A stretch of DNA of 64,000 nt from contig NZ_VSSS01000046.1 of the NCBI RefSeq assembly GCF_008123425.1, forward strand, positions 1 through 64,000. Reading direction: 5' to 3'. Below the pieces are notes generated by a model that saw nothing but the letters and a program-made list of their open reading frames with translations, had not been told where the DNA came from and ran no database searches. Shown here one piece after another: positions 55,468-64,000 of this stretch. This DNA comes from Bradyrhizobium rifense (GTDB taxonomy: Bacteria > Pseudomonadota > Alphaproteobacteria > Rhizobiales > Xanthobacteraceae). A program made the position numbers and the translations under genes. Positions within the stretch are counted from its first letter, which is position 1. Each line of letters opens with the position of its first letter.

Positions 55468-55639
55468 GGTCCGGCACCTCAACCGCATTGAGCCCTTTTA
55501 GCGGCCCGATCATTGCGGCAGCATTGCGGGAAATGATCCAGCCATGCGCGAAACGCCGCGGGGGCGGTCGGGCAGGGCTCAAGACAGCATCAAGGCCGAT
55601 TGTTATAACCTCCGCACCTGTTCAGGGAGGAAAACAACG

Positions 55640-55966
55640 ATGATCTACGAGATGCGCGTCTATCGCTGCGTGCCCGGCCGCCTGCCGGCGCTGTTGAAGC
55701 GGTTCGAGACCGCAACGCTGAAGCTGTGGGAGAAGCACGGCATCCGCCAGGCCGGCTTCTTCACGACGCTGATCGGTGAATCCAACCAGGAGCTGACCTA
55801 TTTCCTGGCCTGGGAGTCGCTTGCCGATCGCGAGGCGAAGTGGGGGAAGTTCATGACCGACCCGGACTGGATGAAAGCACGCGCCGAGAGCGAAGCGGAC
55901 GGCCAGATCGTCGGCAACATCGTCAGCCAGCTCCTGACCCCGACCGCCTTCTCATCGGTGAAATAG
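55640..55966 (+). CDS. NIPSNAP-family protein
   Basis: 108 residues, MIYEMRVYRCVPGRLPALLK, with the dimeric alpha/beta-barrel pattern of NIPSNAP (RRFETxxLKLWEKHGIRQAGFF equivalent, ELTYFLAWESLADREAKWGK, DPDWMKARAESE). GGGAGG lies 10 bases before the ATG. Function in bacteria is unknown; many are linked to aromatic or dehalogenation operons. Confidence 0.85.
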   Translation: MIYEMRVYRCVPGRLPALLKRFETATLKLWEKHGIRQAGFFTTLIGESNQELTYFLAWESLADREAKWGKFMTDPDWMKARAESEADGQIVGNIVSQLLTPTAFSSVK

Positions 55967-56086
55967 CGCCTGTCCGGCATGGGTTGCGACGGGGACCTCT
56001 CGCGCAACCCTGATATTCTGATAGCCCGGGCCGAATGGGGTTGATCGGCCCCTCATCACCGCTATGGTCGCGGCGAAACGAGGGAA

Positions 56087-56944
56087 TTGGCCTTGAGCTC
56101 TTCATCATCCGCGGCCCCGGTCGTCAGCGTCGGCACGGTCAAGTTTGGCAACGATCTGCCGATCTCGATCATTGCAGGACCCTGCCAGCTCGAAAGCCGT
56201 CAGCATGCGCTGGAGGTCGCCTCCGCGCTGAAGGAGATCGCCGCGCGGCTGAAGATCGGCCTCGTCTACAAGACCTCCTTCGACAAGGCCAACCGCACCA
56301 GCGCCTCGGCGGAACGCGGCCTCGGCTTGGCGCAGTCGCTGCCGATCTTCGCCGAGATCCGGTCATCGCTCGGTCTGCCCGTGCTGACCGACGTGCACGA
56401 TGCCGCGCAATGCGCCGACGTCGCGCAGGCCGTCGACGTTCTGCAGATCCCGGCCTTCCTGTGCCGGCAGACCGATCTGCTGTTGGCCGCGGCCGCAACC
56501 GGCAAGGTCGTCAACGTCAAGAAGGGGCAATTCCTCGCGCCCTGGGACATGACGAATGTCGTCGCCAAGATCACCAGCGCCAACAATCCCAACGTGCTCG
56601 TCACCGAGCGCGGCGCCTCCTTCGGCTACAATACCCTGGTGTCGGACATGCGCGCGCTGCCGATCATGGCGCGCACGACCGGTGCGCCCGTGATTTTCGA
56701 CGCGACCCATTCGGTGCAGCAGCCGGGCGGGAAGGGTGCGTCCTCCGGCGGCGAACGCGAATTCGTTCCGGTGCTGGCGCGCGCGGCCGTCGCTGTCGGC
56801 GTCGCCGGTGTCTTTATCGAGACTCACCCCGATCCGGATCGCGCGCCTTCCGACGGCCCCAACATGGTGCCGTTGCGCGAGTTCGAAGGGCTCATTCGCA
56901 CGTTGATGGCCTTTGACGCGGTAGCCAAGGGCCAAGCGCGCTGA
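56087..56944 (+). CDS. kdsA: 3-deoxy-D-manno-octulosonate 8-phosphate synthase
   Basis: Condenses PEP and arabinose 5-phosphate to KDO-8-phosphate for the LPS inner core. 285 residues: IIAGPCQLESRQHALEVASA, VYKTSFDKANRTS, LPVLTDVHDAAQCADVA, LQIPAFLCRQTDLLLAAA, VKKGQFLAPWDM and FDATHSVQQPGG. The start is a TTG at 56087 or a second TTG at 56093 that fits AGGGA spacing better. eno usually follows kdsA; here an MFS gene overlaps its stop. Confidence 0.94.
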   Translation: MALSSSSSAAPVVSVGTVKFGNDLPISIIAGPCQLESRQHALEVASALKEIAARLKIGLVYKTSFDKANRTSASAERGLGLAQSLPIFAEIRSSLGLPVLTDVHDAAQCADVAQAVDVLQIPAFLCRQTDLLLAAAATGKVVNVKKGQFLAPWDMTNVVAKITSANNPNVLVTERGASFGYNTLVSDMRALPIMARTTGAPVIFDATHSVQQPGGKGASSGGEREFVPVLARAAVAVGVAGVFIETHPDPDRAPSDGPNMVPLREFEGLIRTLMAFDAVAKGQAR

Positions 56945-58155
56945 TGCACGAGCCCGTCGCCAGGCCGTCGTCCGACCAGAAGTTTCCGCCTGCGATCAAT
57001 ATCATCGCGCTCGCGAGCTTTTCGGCGGCGTTGTCCACGCGTGCGCTCGATCCGGTGCTGCCGCATGTCGCGGAGGAATTTTCGATCAGCATCACGACGG
57101 CGGCGAGCATCGCGGCCGGCTATGCCCTGATCTACGCGCTGATCCAGCCGATCGTCGGCGCGGCGGCCGATTTGTTCGGCAAGGCGCGGCTGATGACGTT
57201 GTGCCTGGCGCTGCTCGGCGTCGCCTGCATCCTGGGCGCGCTCTCAACCTCGTTCTCGGGACTGTTCGCGAGCCGCATGCTCGCCGGCATCGCCTCGGGT
57301 GGGGTGTTTCCGGTTGCGCTCGGCCTCACCGCCGACCTCGTCGCGCCGGCGAAGCGACAGGTAGCGATCGGGCGCACGCTGGCGGGTTCGATGACCGGTA
57401 ATCTGCTCGGCGCGACCGCCTCGGGCATCATCGGCGATCTCGTCGGCTGGCGCGGCGTGCTCGTGATCATCGGTGCGCTCGGGCTGATCGCGGCCGTCGC
57501 GGTCGCGGCGGGCTTTCGCGGCGCCGCCCTGACAGCGCCGCCGAAGAGCGACCTGAAGACCTTGCGGCAGGGCTATCGCACCATCCTCGCCAATCCCAAC
57601 GCGCGCTATTGCTATTCTGCCGTGTTCGTCGAGGGCTGCTGCGTGTTCGGCCTGTTTCCCTTCATCGCTGCCTTGTTGTTCGATCTCGGCGAGACCTCGC
57701 TGTCGATCGCGGGCATCGTGATCGCGGGGTTCGCGGTCGGCGGTCTCTTCTACACGTTCACCGTCTCGCGCTTCCTGCCGCGACTGGGCGTCAAGGGTAT
57801 GATGATCGCAGGCGCGAGCCTCGTCGCGCTCCAACTCGCCGCGCTCTCCGTTGGCCCCGGCTGGAAGGTCCAATTCGCCATCATGCTGCTGATGGGCTGG
57901 GGCTTCTACATGATCCATGGCTGCCTGCAGGTATTCGCGAGCGAGCTGTCGGTCGAGGCGCGGGCGACGGCGATGTCGCTGCACTCGTTCTTCTTCTTCA
58001 TGGGCCAGACAGTCGGTCCGCTCGCCTACGGGTTCGGGCTAGCGCACACCGGCAAGGCGCCGACCCTGGTCGCGAGTGCCATGCTCATGGTGCTGCTGGG
58101 CCTTGCCTGCGCTGCGCTGCTCAAGCCGCGGGCACCGTCCGACGCGCGGGCCTGA
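56944..58155 (+). CDS. MFS transporter
   Basis: 403 residues with about 12 hydrophobic helices and the MFS loop 2-3 motif (GAAADLFGKARLMTLCLAL, a DRxGR variant) plus GWRGVLVIIGALGL. The ATG shares a base with the kdsA stop (TGATG). It resembles drug/sugar efflux-type permeases (RMLAGIASGGVFPVALGLTA), substrate unknown. An LPS-related role by position would be speculation. Confidence 0.88.
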   Translation: MHEPVARPSSDQKFPPAINIIALASFSAALSTRALDPVLPHVAEEFSISITTAASIAAGYALIYALIQPIVGAAADLFGKARLMTLCLALLGVACILGALSTSFSGLFASRMLAGIASGGVFPVALGLTADLVAPAKRQVAIGRTLAGSMTGNLLGATASGIIGDLVGWRGVLVIIGALGLIAAVAVAAGFRGAALTAPPKSDLKTLRQGYRTILANPNARYCYSAVFVEGCCVFGLFPFIAALLFDLGETSLSIAGIVIAGFAVGGLFYTFTVSRFLPRLGVKGMMIAGASLVALQLAALSVGPGWKVQFAIMLLMGWGFYMIHGCLQVFASELSVEARATAMSLHSFFFFMGQTVGPLAYGFGLAHTGKAPTLVASAMLMVLLGLACAALLKPRAPSDARA

Positions 58156-58286
58156 GGTCAGTATTTCGCTACCAATCCCCGTATTTTCCCGTGGGGTGGC
58201 GGTGGCCAAATCCCTTCAATCTTAAGCCAAATCTCACCGTTCGCTCCGTAGAGTGGCGCCCAAACCGCTAGCCGGCGGCAACATCT

Positions 58287-60392
58287 ATGGATCAGTCGAT
58301 GCAAAAGCAGCGCTCGGTCGCCCGCATTCTCGGGGCGGTGGTTGGGTCTCTCGGTCTCATCCTTGTCGTCATCTGCGCTTATGCGCTGAAGCTGGCGGTG
58401 ACGCGCTATTCGGACAGCAACCGCATCGTCTCGCTCACGATTGCGAGCCGCGACCTGACCAACACGCTGGTGATCTTTCGCCTGGAGCGCGGTGACACGC
58501 TGAGCTATCTGGCCTCCGCCGCGCCCGCGCCCGACAGCGTCATGAGCAGCCTCGCCGAGCAGCGCGCCACCGTGCAGAAGAATTACGCGCAGGCCTTGCA
58601 GAGCCTCGCCTCGGTCGATGCGCCCGGTCTCAACGAGAAGCTCGACAAGCTCCGCGGTATCTGGGCGCAGCTCGAGGAGCTGCGGCCGCGCGCGATCACT
58701 GCGTTGAAGCAGGAGAAGGGCGCGCGTGAAGCGAGCCTGCAGCCGAGCTGGGCCAAGATCAGCGACGGCTTCATGGATGCGATCGGCGACGTCACCGCCC
58801 ATGTCGACAACGCGATGACGCTGATCGACCCCGTGGTCGATCGCCTCCTGATCGCCAAGCAGGCCGCCTGGCAGGCCCGCGCCAACGCCGGCCAGACCAT
58901 TCTCGTCCAGTTCTCCTCGATCCTGGCCAACAAGACCTGGACCGCGGCCGACGGCGTCACGTTCGCCGATCTGCGCGGCCGCATCCAGCAGTCCTGGCTG
59001 GCGGTGCGCGACCTCGCCCCGAATGTGGCCTCGCCCGAGCTGTTGCAGGCGATCCGGACCGCCGAGCCGGAAATCTCCGGCGCGCTCAGCGACGAACGCA
59101 ATGCGATCGCGACCAAGCTGCTCGCCGGTGAGCCCGCCGGCGTTGCCGGCATCGACTACCGCGATCGTCAGCTGGTTGGCGCCAACAACGTTGTCATCGT
59201 CACGCAGACCGCGCTCGCCAACATGATTTCTCGGGCCGAGGAGGGCGCCTCGCGCGCCCGCTTCAGCCTGATCCTGTTCGGTCTCCTGGTGCCGGCCTCG
59301 CTGGCGCTGATGATCGGCGGCCTGATGCTGATGCGCAACCGCGTGATCCGTCCGCTGACCGCGATCACCGGCGTTATGACGCGCTTTGCCGACCATGATT
59401 TCGCCAACGACGTGCCGGGCCTCGACCGCAACGACGAGATCGGCCGCATGGCGTCGGCCTTGCAGGTGTTCAAGGACGCCATGATCAACGCCGAGCGTCT
59501 CTCGGGCGATCAGGCGGCCGAGCGCGCCGACAAGGAGAAGCGCGCGACCGAGCTCTCGGGCATCGTGCGCCAGTTCGAAAGCCGGATCGGCCAGATGGTG
59601 CAGACATTGTCGAGCGCGTCAGGCGAGCTGGAGACGACGGCGCGCTCGATGTCGGGCACGGCGGCTGAAGCCCAGGCTCAGGCCGGCTCGGCCTCGACGC
59701 TGGCCGACCAGGTCGGCGGCGGCGTGCAGACGGTTGCGGCCGCGGCCGAGGAGCTCAATGCCTCGATCCGCGAGATCAACCGCCAGGTCGAGCAGGCGAG
59801 CCGCGCCACCGAGCATGCGGTCGTCACCGTCAGGGAGACCGATAGCACCATGCGCGCGCTCGCCGACGGCGCCGACCGCATCGGCGAGGTCATCGGCCTC
59901 ATCTCCTCGATCGCGGGCCAGACCAATCTGTTGGCGCTCAATGCGACGATCGAGGCGGCGCGCGCCGGCGAATCCGGGCGCGGTTTTGCGGTGGTCGCAA
60001 GCGAGGTGAAGAACCTCGCCTCGCAGACGGCAAAGGCCACGGAGGAGATCAGCACCCAGATCACGGAGATCCAGGGTGCGACGCAGAAGGCGGTCTCCGC
60101 GATCGACGGCATCGTCAAGACCATCGAGGAAGTCTCGAGCATCAACCGTGTCATCGCCGCCGCGATCGAAGAGCAGAACAAGGCGACCGCCGAGATCGCC
60201 AACACCGTGCAGCACACGGCCGAAGCGACCTCGACCGTGACCCGCAACATCGCAACTGTCTCGTCAGCCGCGAACGAGACCGGCCGCGCGGCGTCCGGCG
60301 TGCTGAAGGCGGCCGCCGACCTGTCGAGCCAGTCGACCTCGCTCACGGGCGAGGTGGACAGCTTCATCACCAGAGTGCGTGAGGTGGCGTAA
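58287..60392 (+). CDS. Methyl-accepting chemotaxis protein
   Basis: 701 residues. TM1 (LGAVVGSLGLILVVICAYAL) near residue 15, a helical periplasmic sensor of about 300 residues, TM2 (FGLLVPASLALMIGGLMLMR) near residue 330, HAMP (RPLTAITGVMTRFADHDFAN), a linker helix and the MCP signalling domain with the hairpin tip VIGLISSIAGQTNLLALNAT and IEAARAGESGRGFAVVASEV. No CheR-binding pentapeptide at the C-terminus (ends TRVREVA). No che genes are adjacent. Confidence 0.93.
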   Translation: MDQSMQKQRSVARILGAVVGSLGLILVVICAYALKLAVTRYSDSNRIVSLTIASRDLTNTLVIFRLERGDTLSYLASAAPAPDSVMSSLAEQRATVQKNYAQALQSLASVDAPGLNEKLDKLRGIWAQLEELRPRAITALKQEKGAREASLQPSWAKISDGFMDAIGDVTAHVDNAMTLIDPVVDRLLIAKQAAWQARANAGQTILVQFSSILANKTWTAADGVTFADLRGRIQQSWLAVRDLAPNVASPELLQAIRTAEPEISGALSDERNAIATKLLAGEPAGVAGIDYRDRQLVGANNVVIVTQTALANMISRAEEGASRARFSLILFGLLVPASLALMIGGLMLMRNRVIRPLTAITGVMTRFADHDFANDVPGLDRNDEIGRMASALQVFKDAMINAERLSGDQAAERADKEKRATELSGIVRQFESRIGQMVQTLSSASGELETTARSMSGTAAEAQAQAGSASTLADQVGGGVQTVAAAAEELNASIREINRQVEQASRATEHAVVTVRETDSTMRALADGADRIGEVIGLISSIAGQTNLLALNATIEAARAGESGRGFAVVASEVKNLASQTAKATEEISTQITEIQGATQKAVSAIDGIVKTIEEVSSINRVIAAAIEEQNKATAEIANTVQHTAEATSTVTRNIATVSSAANETGRAASGVLKAAADLSSQSTSLTGEVDSFITRVREVA

Positions 60393-60512
60393 CGCGTTGC
60401 TGCGCGATGGGCCTAGATATTGAGATTGAGATAAAAGCGAATAGACCGGAGGCTGGGATCGGACCATATTCGGAGGCATCACTTGCGGGACAATCAGCAA
60501 GGGAGCCACCGA

Positions 60513-60965
60513 ATGTACGCCAGTATCCTCTTGAGCACCGATGGTTCGGATGTCGCAAGAAAAGGCGTTGAGCATGGAATTGCTCTGGCAAAGGCCTTGA
60601 ATGCCAAAGCGACAATCGTCACCGTGACTGAACCGCAGCCGATCGATTATGGCGGCGGACACGATTCAGGATGGATTCCTTCGCAGGAAGAGATTGATCA
60701 TTTTGACGCTGCCTGCAAGCAACACGCAGGCAAAGTGCTCGATCAAGCGCGAGCCATGGCAGAGCGGATCGGGCTGTCAGTAGAACTCCTGCACGTCCCG
60801 AATGCGCACCCAGCCACCGCGATTGTCGAAACGGCAAAGTCCAGAGGCTGCGACTTGATCGTCATGGCCTCTCATGGGCGGCGCGGCCTCAGGAAGCTGT
60901 TTCTGGGAAGTCAGACATCCAAAGTTCTCGTCAACGGCAGCGTTCCGGTCTTGGTCGTGCCGTAG
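60513..60965 (+). CDS. Universal stress protein (UspA family)
   Basis: 150 residues from MYASILLSTDGSDVARKGVE. UspA fold with the N-terminal D-G-S nucleotide contact and the C-terminal ATP-binding run MASHGRRGLRKLFLGSQTSK followed by VLVNGSVPVLVV. An upstream in-frame ATG-less extension is ignored. Codon use is visibly less GC-biased than in neighbouring genes, suggesting a separate history. Confidence 0.9.
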   Translation: MYASILLSTDGSDVARKGVEHGIALAKALNAKATIVTVTEPQPIDYGGGHDSGWIPSQEEIDHFDAACKQHAGKVLDQARAMAERIGLSVELLHVPNAHPATAIVETAKSRGCDLIVMASHGRRGLRKLFLGSQTSKVLVNGSVPVLVVP

Positions 60966-60986
60966 TCGCTGCCGCTTCCGTAGTCG

Positions 60987-61802
60987 CTATTTCGCTCCGT
61001 CAGCCGAGATCGGCTCCATGCCGCTCGCGATGATCGCGTCGCGCGCCGCGGGGGAGGCGAGGAATTTGATGAGTGCCCGGCCGGCCTCTTGTTCTTTCGA
61101 GACGGTGGCGATCCCGGCCGAGAAGATCGTGATCTGCTGAATTTCCTTCGGCAGGGCGCCAACGATGTCGATGCCCTTCACGGGCTTCAGTTCGCTGATC
61201 TGCTGGAAGCCGAGCTCGGCTTCGCCATGCGCGACAATCTCGCCGACCGGAGTTGCCGGAATCTTTCGCGCCTTGTCCTTCATGGCCTCAGTGATTCCGA
61301 GCTTGTCGAACATCTCGGTCGAGACGTAGACGCCGCTGGCGCTGTCGGAATAGGCGATCGTCTTCGCAGCCAGGAGCGCCTGCTTGACCGCGCCCACCGA
61401 ACTGATGTCTGGCTTCGGCGCGCCCGACTTCACGGCGACCCCGATCGGCGACCGTGTCAGGTCGACCTGGCTGCCGGCCACGACCTTGCCCTTGTTGACG
61501 AGATCAGTCAGCGCGTAGCCCACCATGATCAGCACGTCCGCCGGTTCGCCGCGCTCGAGGCGGACCGGAATCGCATTGGTGGTGGTGCCCATCGACGGCC
61601 CGTAGGCGGTCAGCACCTTGTTGCCGGTGGCCTTCTCGAACTCAGGCACGAGCGCCTGATAGGCCGCCGTCAGTCCGCCCGAAATCATCACGCGGACGTC
61701 GGCCGCGTGGGACGCGCCGGTGAACCACAGGATGCTGAGAAGGCCGAGGGCAAACTTCAAGGCAACGCCACGGAATTTCGCGGATATCGATGTCATCGTC
61801 AT
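60987..61802 (-). CDS. ModA-like periplasmic substrate-binding protein
   Basis: 271 residues with a signal peptide (FALGLLSILWFTGASHAA-D). The mature part matches the SBP_bac_11/ModA type: VRVMISGGLTAAYQALVPEF, LERGEPADVLIMVGYALTDL, AYSDSASGVYVSTEMFDKLG and LGFQQISELKPV. GGAG five bases before ATG 61802. No permease or ATPase gene is adjacent, so it is an orphan receptor; the ligand (molybdate, another oxyanion or an organic acid) is undetermined. Confidence 0.82.
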   Translation of the reverse strand: MTMTSISAKFRGVALKFALGLLSILWFTGASHAADVRVMISGGLTAAYQALVPEFEKATGNKVLTAYGPSMGTTTNAIPVRLERGEPADVLIMVGYALTDLVNKGKVVAGSQVDLTRSPIGVAVKSGAPKPDISSVGAVKQALLAAKTIAYSDSASGVYVSTEMFDKLGITEAMKDKARKIPATPVGEIVAHGEAELGFQQISELKPVKGIDIVGALPKEIQQITIFSAGIATVSKEQEAGRALIKFLASPAARDAIIASGMEPISADGAK

Positions 61803-61812
61803 TGGTCTCCAA

Positions 61813-62265
61813 CTAGCCCCGGCCGCGATAGGGCGCGACGCCCTGTTCGGGCACCCACAGGCCCTTCGGCACGCGGCCGGTCTGCCAGAACACGTCGATC
61901 GGGATGCCGCCGCGCGGGTACCAATAGCCGCCGATGCGAAGCCATTTCGGCTTGATCTCGGCGGCAATGCGCTTGCCGATCATCACGGTGCAGTCCTCGT
62001 GGAAGGCGCCGTGGTTGCGGAAGCTTGCGATGTAGAGTTTGAGCGATTTCGACTCCAGCAGCCATTGGCCGGGCGCGTAGTCGATCATCAGATGGGCGAA
62101 ATCGGGCTGGCCGGTCACCGGGCAGAGCGAGGTGAATTCCGGCACGGTAAAGCGGACCAGATAATCGGTCCCTCCTTGCGGATTGGGCACGCGGTCGAGC
62201 TGGGCTTCTTCCGGCGTGTGCGGCCATTCGACCGCGCGGCCGAGCTGGAGGGTCTTTTTCGCCAT
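61813..62265 (-). CDS. queF: NADPH-dependent 7-cyano-7-deazaguanine reductase
   Basis: Reduces preQ0 to preQ1 in queuosine synthesis. 150 residues, the short unimodular form. Active-site Cys in TSLCPVTGQPDFAHLMIDY, ESKSLKLY, HEDC (catalytic Asp) and KWLRIGGYWYPRGGIPIDVF are visible. Ten bases separate its stop from the start of the ModA-like gene on the same strand, so they may be cotranscribed. Confidence 0.95.
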   Translation of the reverse strand: MAKKTLQLGRAVEWPHTPEEAQLDRVPNPQGGTDYLVRFTVPEFTSLCPVTGQPDFAHLMIDYAPGQWLLESKSLKLYIASFRNHGAFHEDCTVMIGKRIAAEIKPKWLRIGGYWYPRGGIPIDVFWQTGRVPKGLWVPEQGVAPYRGRG

Positions 62266-62295
62266 TGTGTTCGCGTTCCTTTTGGGAGCGCTTGT

Positions 62296-63273
62296 TTAGG
62301 CGATCGTCTGGATCATGACCACCCGGTCGTTGCCGGATTCGCAACCCCAGAGCTCGCCGGGCCGGCCGTCGAGCTGGCGGACATTGGCATTCGGCTTGTC
62401 GCTGGCGAACACGCTGAACCGTTCGGTGGCCGGGTCGAAGCGCACGATGGCGTTGGCCGAGAAGTCGGTGAGCCAGACCTTGTCCTTGTCGTCGACATAG
62501 ACCGCATAGGCGCGTGGACGCTCTCCCGGCAGCTTCCAGGTCTTCCAGGAGCTATCCGCGGGATCGTGCATCGAGACATGGCCGCTGTTCCATTCGCTGA
62601 CCCAGATCCGGCTCTTCGAGTCCGACAGACGCGCCGCGATCCCTGGTTCGGCGTCGGCGGCTCGACCACACCGGCATTGCCGGTCGCCAGGTCGATCTTC
62701 GCGATGTAGCTGCCGGCGAGCGAGGCGTACCAGACATCGCCCTTGGGCGTGACCGTGATGCCGTAAGGACCAACGCCCCTCGGCGCCTTGAACACGGTCA
62801 TCTCGCCGGACTTGGGCGCAAGCCGGCCGAAATAGCCGGACTGGCCGGTGAACCAGTAGGTGCCGGCCTTATCGAACACGCCGATGTTGAGATTGGCGTA
62901 GGCGAATTTTTCGGGCAAGCGGAACAACGTGACCTTGAGGTCGGAAGGATCGACCCGCGCGATCGCGTTCTGGCCGCCCTTGGTGATCCATGGCGCCCCG
63001 TCGGGTCCGATCGTCACGCCGTGCGGGGCGGCGCCCCTGGCCGAGGCTGACGGTCCGAAACGAGCCGTCCCTGGGATCGAGCCTGCCCAGCATGCCCTTG
63101 CCCTGCGCCGTGAACCAGACCGCGCCGTCGGGGGCGGGCGCGAGGTCGTGCAGTCCGATCCGGGGGCTGATGGGGAAATTTTGTCCGGAACAGGCCTTCC
63201 TGCGCAAGGCCTGGGCGCAGGGCCGCGGGGACCGCTAGGAGGGCGGCGCTCCAAGAAACTGGCGGCGATTCAT
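62296..63273 (-). pseudogene. Virginiamycin B lyase-like beta-propeller protein, four frameshifts
   Basis: The gene is recognisable from ATG 63273 (MNRRQFLGA, a Tat leader) to the stop at 62296, but the frame changes four times: a missing base near 63247 (after LGA), an extra C in the CCCC near 63163-63166 (KFP to ISPRIGLHDL), an extra C in CCCC at 63034-63037 (SLGQ to GAAPHGVTIG) and a missing base near 62626 (RRV to SDSKSRIWVSEW). Between these points each piece is fully conserved NHL/Vgb-type propeller sequence (APDGAVWFTAQG, DKVWLTDFSANAIVRFDP). The intact protein would be about 325 residues and exported. Confidence 0.8.
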
Positions 63274-63487
63274 TGCGTTACCCCCGGCTGTTTCACCCTT
63301 GGGTTGGACACGCCAATCAATCGGGGCGAAGCATAATCCTCCGCCATCGGGTCGTCAGTCGAGGCATCAGCGCACGCGTTCACGTTTGCTTGCGCATCGT
63401 CTCGTCGTTGGAGGAAGCACGCATGTGCCCGCCTCGCGCATAAGAAGCGACAGGGCGGGCACACGCGCAAATTCCCAAACTGGAAGA

Positions 63488-63522
63488 GGGGGAGGAGAGG
63501 AGCTGTTCTCCTCTCCTCCCCC
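63488..63522. terminator. Long hairpin after the partial right-edge gene
   Basis: GGGGGAGGAGAGGAG and CTCCTCTCCTCCCCC form a perfect 15-bp stem with a 5-base loop, 21 bases past the stop of the minus-strand gene at the edge. The minus-strand continuation is TCTTCCAGTTT, only moderately T-rich. The 270 bases between 63274 and 63543 hold no gene. Confidence 0.65.
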
Positions 63523-63543
63523 TTGGGTCGATCCCTCCGATCG

Positions 63544-63999
63544 CTACACCAGATGGAACGCGTGCATGTCGATCGGCGAATGGATCGCCGATACGTCGTG
63601 CGGCACATCAAAGCCGCTGCTGTGCGTCCCCTGGAGCAGATCGGCAACGAGCTGAGAAGGCGCGCCAACCGGAGCGGGACCAACTGGAGCGATGTGCAGG
63701 TCGTTATTGGCAGCGTGGCCAGCTGTGTTGCTTCCGGTCGCAAATGCGAAGCCATCGTTGCCGGCGCTGACCGTTACGCCATTGTGGTGGTCGACGTTGG
63801 CTACGGGAGCCGGATCGGGCGTGAAGCTGACGCCGTGCGGAGAACTGAAGTTAAAGCCCGGAGCGTTGTCGGCCGAGAGTAGCGGCGTGAAGGCGCCGGT
63901 GGTTGGGTCGACCTGGCCGAAGGCCTTCAGGCTTCCGACCGATGCGTAATAGTCGTTCGGGTTCAGGCCCGTCGCATGAAACGAGTAGACCTTGTCGGT
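63544..63999 (-). CDS. 3' part of an unidentified protein gene (5' end outside window)
   Basis: The minus-strand frame enters from the right edge (TDKVYSFHATGLNPNDYYAS) and stops at 63544 after 151 visible residues, ending DMHAFHLV. It is rich in Asn, Gly, His, Ala and Pro (DHHNGVTVSAGNDGFAFATG), with turn-rich beta character that suggests an extracellular or propeller/lectin-like protein. No family is recognised. Codon use matches the genome and a strong hairpin follows, supporting a real gene end. Confidence 0.7.
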   Translation of the reverse strand, partial: TDKVYSFHATGLNPNDYYASVGSLKAFGQVDPTTGAFTPLLSADNAPGFNFSSPHGVSFTPDPAPVANVDHHNGVTVSAGNDGFAFATGSNTAGHAANNDLHIAPVGPAPVGAPSQLVADLLQGTHSSGFDVPHDVSAIHSPIDMHAFHLV

Positions 64000-64000
64000 C

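Noticed and set aside
63270..63755. 161-codon minus-strand frame at the right edge
   Set aside because: It crosses the long hairpin and runs in another frame than the well-formed partial gene at 63544-63999.

Overview
The window is chromosomal DNA of a Bradyrhizobium-type alphaproteobacterium (Bradyrhizobium or a very close Nitrobacteraceae relative). The basis is the high GC content, strongly biased GC3 codon use, the rpsB product with an alphaproteobacterial C-terminal extension, LpxI in place of LpxH, an alphaproteobacterial SOS box (GTTC-N7-GTTC) at lexA, an N-methyltransferase of the rhizobial phosphatidylcholine type, and an intergenic palindromic repeat that I associate with Bradyrhizobium. 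This assignment comes from recognition of protein sequences and gene order; no search was run.

Layout. 1-172 is the proline-rich tail of an unidentified gene. 382-15374 is a long plus-strand housekeeping block: translation (rpsB, tsf, frr), UMP kinase (pyrH), isoprenoid and phospholipid precursors (uppS, cdsA, dxr), envelope assembly (rseP, bamA) and lipid A synthesis (lpxD, fabZ, lpxA, lpxI, lpxB). 15371-21588 is a minus-strand carbohydrate ABC transporter operon with an SDR dehydrogenase and a ROK-family regulator. 21700-27643 holds a GFA-family gene, gltA, gltX, the divergent glnS and two small genes.

27738-34631 is the most unusual part. The competence gene comEC is split by a 4.6-kb integrative element flanked by an 18-bp imperfect direct repeat lying inside the comEC reading frame. 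The element carries a 3'-truncated P4-type integrase, a two-gene operon of a small unknown protein plus a nucleotidyltransferase-fold protein (toxin-antitoxin-like or defence-like), a pair of small overlapping genes, one with a Tat-like leader, and a two-helix membrane protein. The right half of comEC has a further 1-bp insertion, so the gene looks permanently dead.

34642-49335 runs mostly on the minus strand: two small genes, lexA with SOS boxes, moeA, a small gene preceded by a perfect 16-bp palindrome, a YihX-like HAD phosphatase, an FMN-dependent hydroxy-acid dehydrogenase, an S41 protease (plus strand), a large GGDEF-EAL protein, an orphan Flp pilin (plus strand), then moaC, trpC, trpD and a PpiD-like chaperone. 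49558-52641 (tpiA, secG, pyrG) returns to the plus strand. 52646-55467 has a phospholipid N-methyltransferase and a two-component system. 55640-60965 has a NIPSNAP protein, kdsA, an MFS transporter, a chemoreceptor and a universal stress protein. 60987-64000 holds an orphan ModA-like binding protein, queF, a beta-propeller lyase-like gene broken by four small indels, and the 3' part of an unidentified gene.

Themes: the lpx and kdsA genes, bamA, rseP, cdsA and uppS together supply lipid A/KDO, outer-membrane protein assembly and phospholipid or undecaprenyl precursors; trpD-trpC-moaC and moeA-lexA look like two parts of a once closer cluster. No rRNA, tRNA or CRISPR array was seen.
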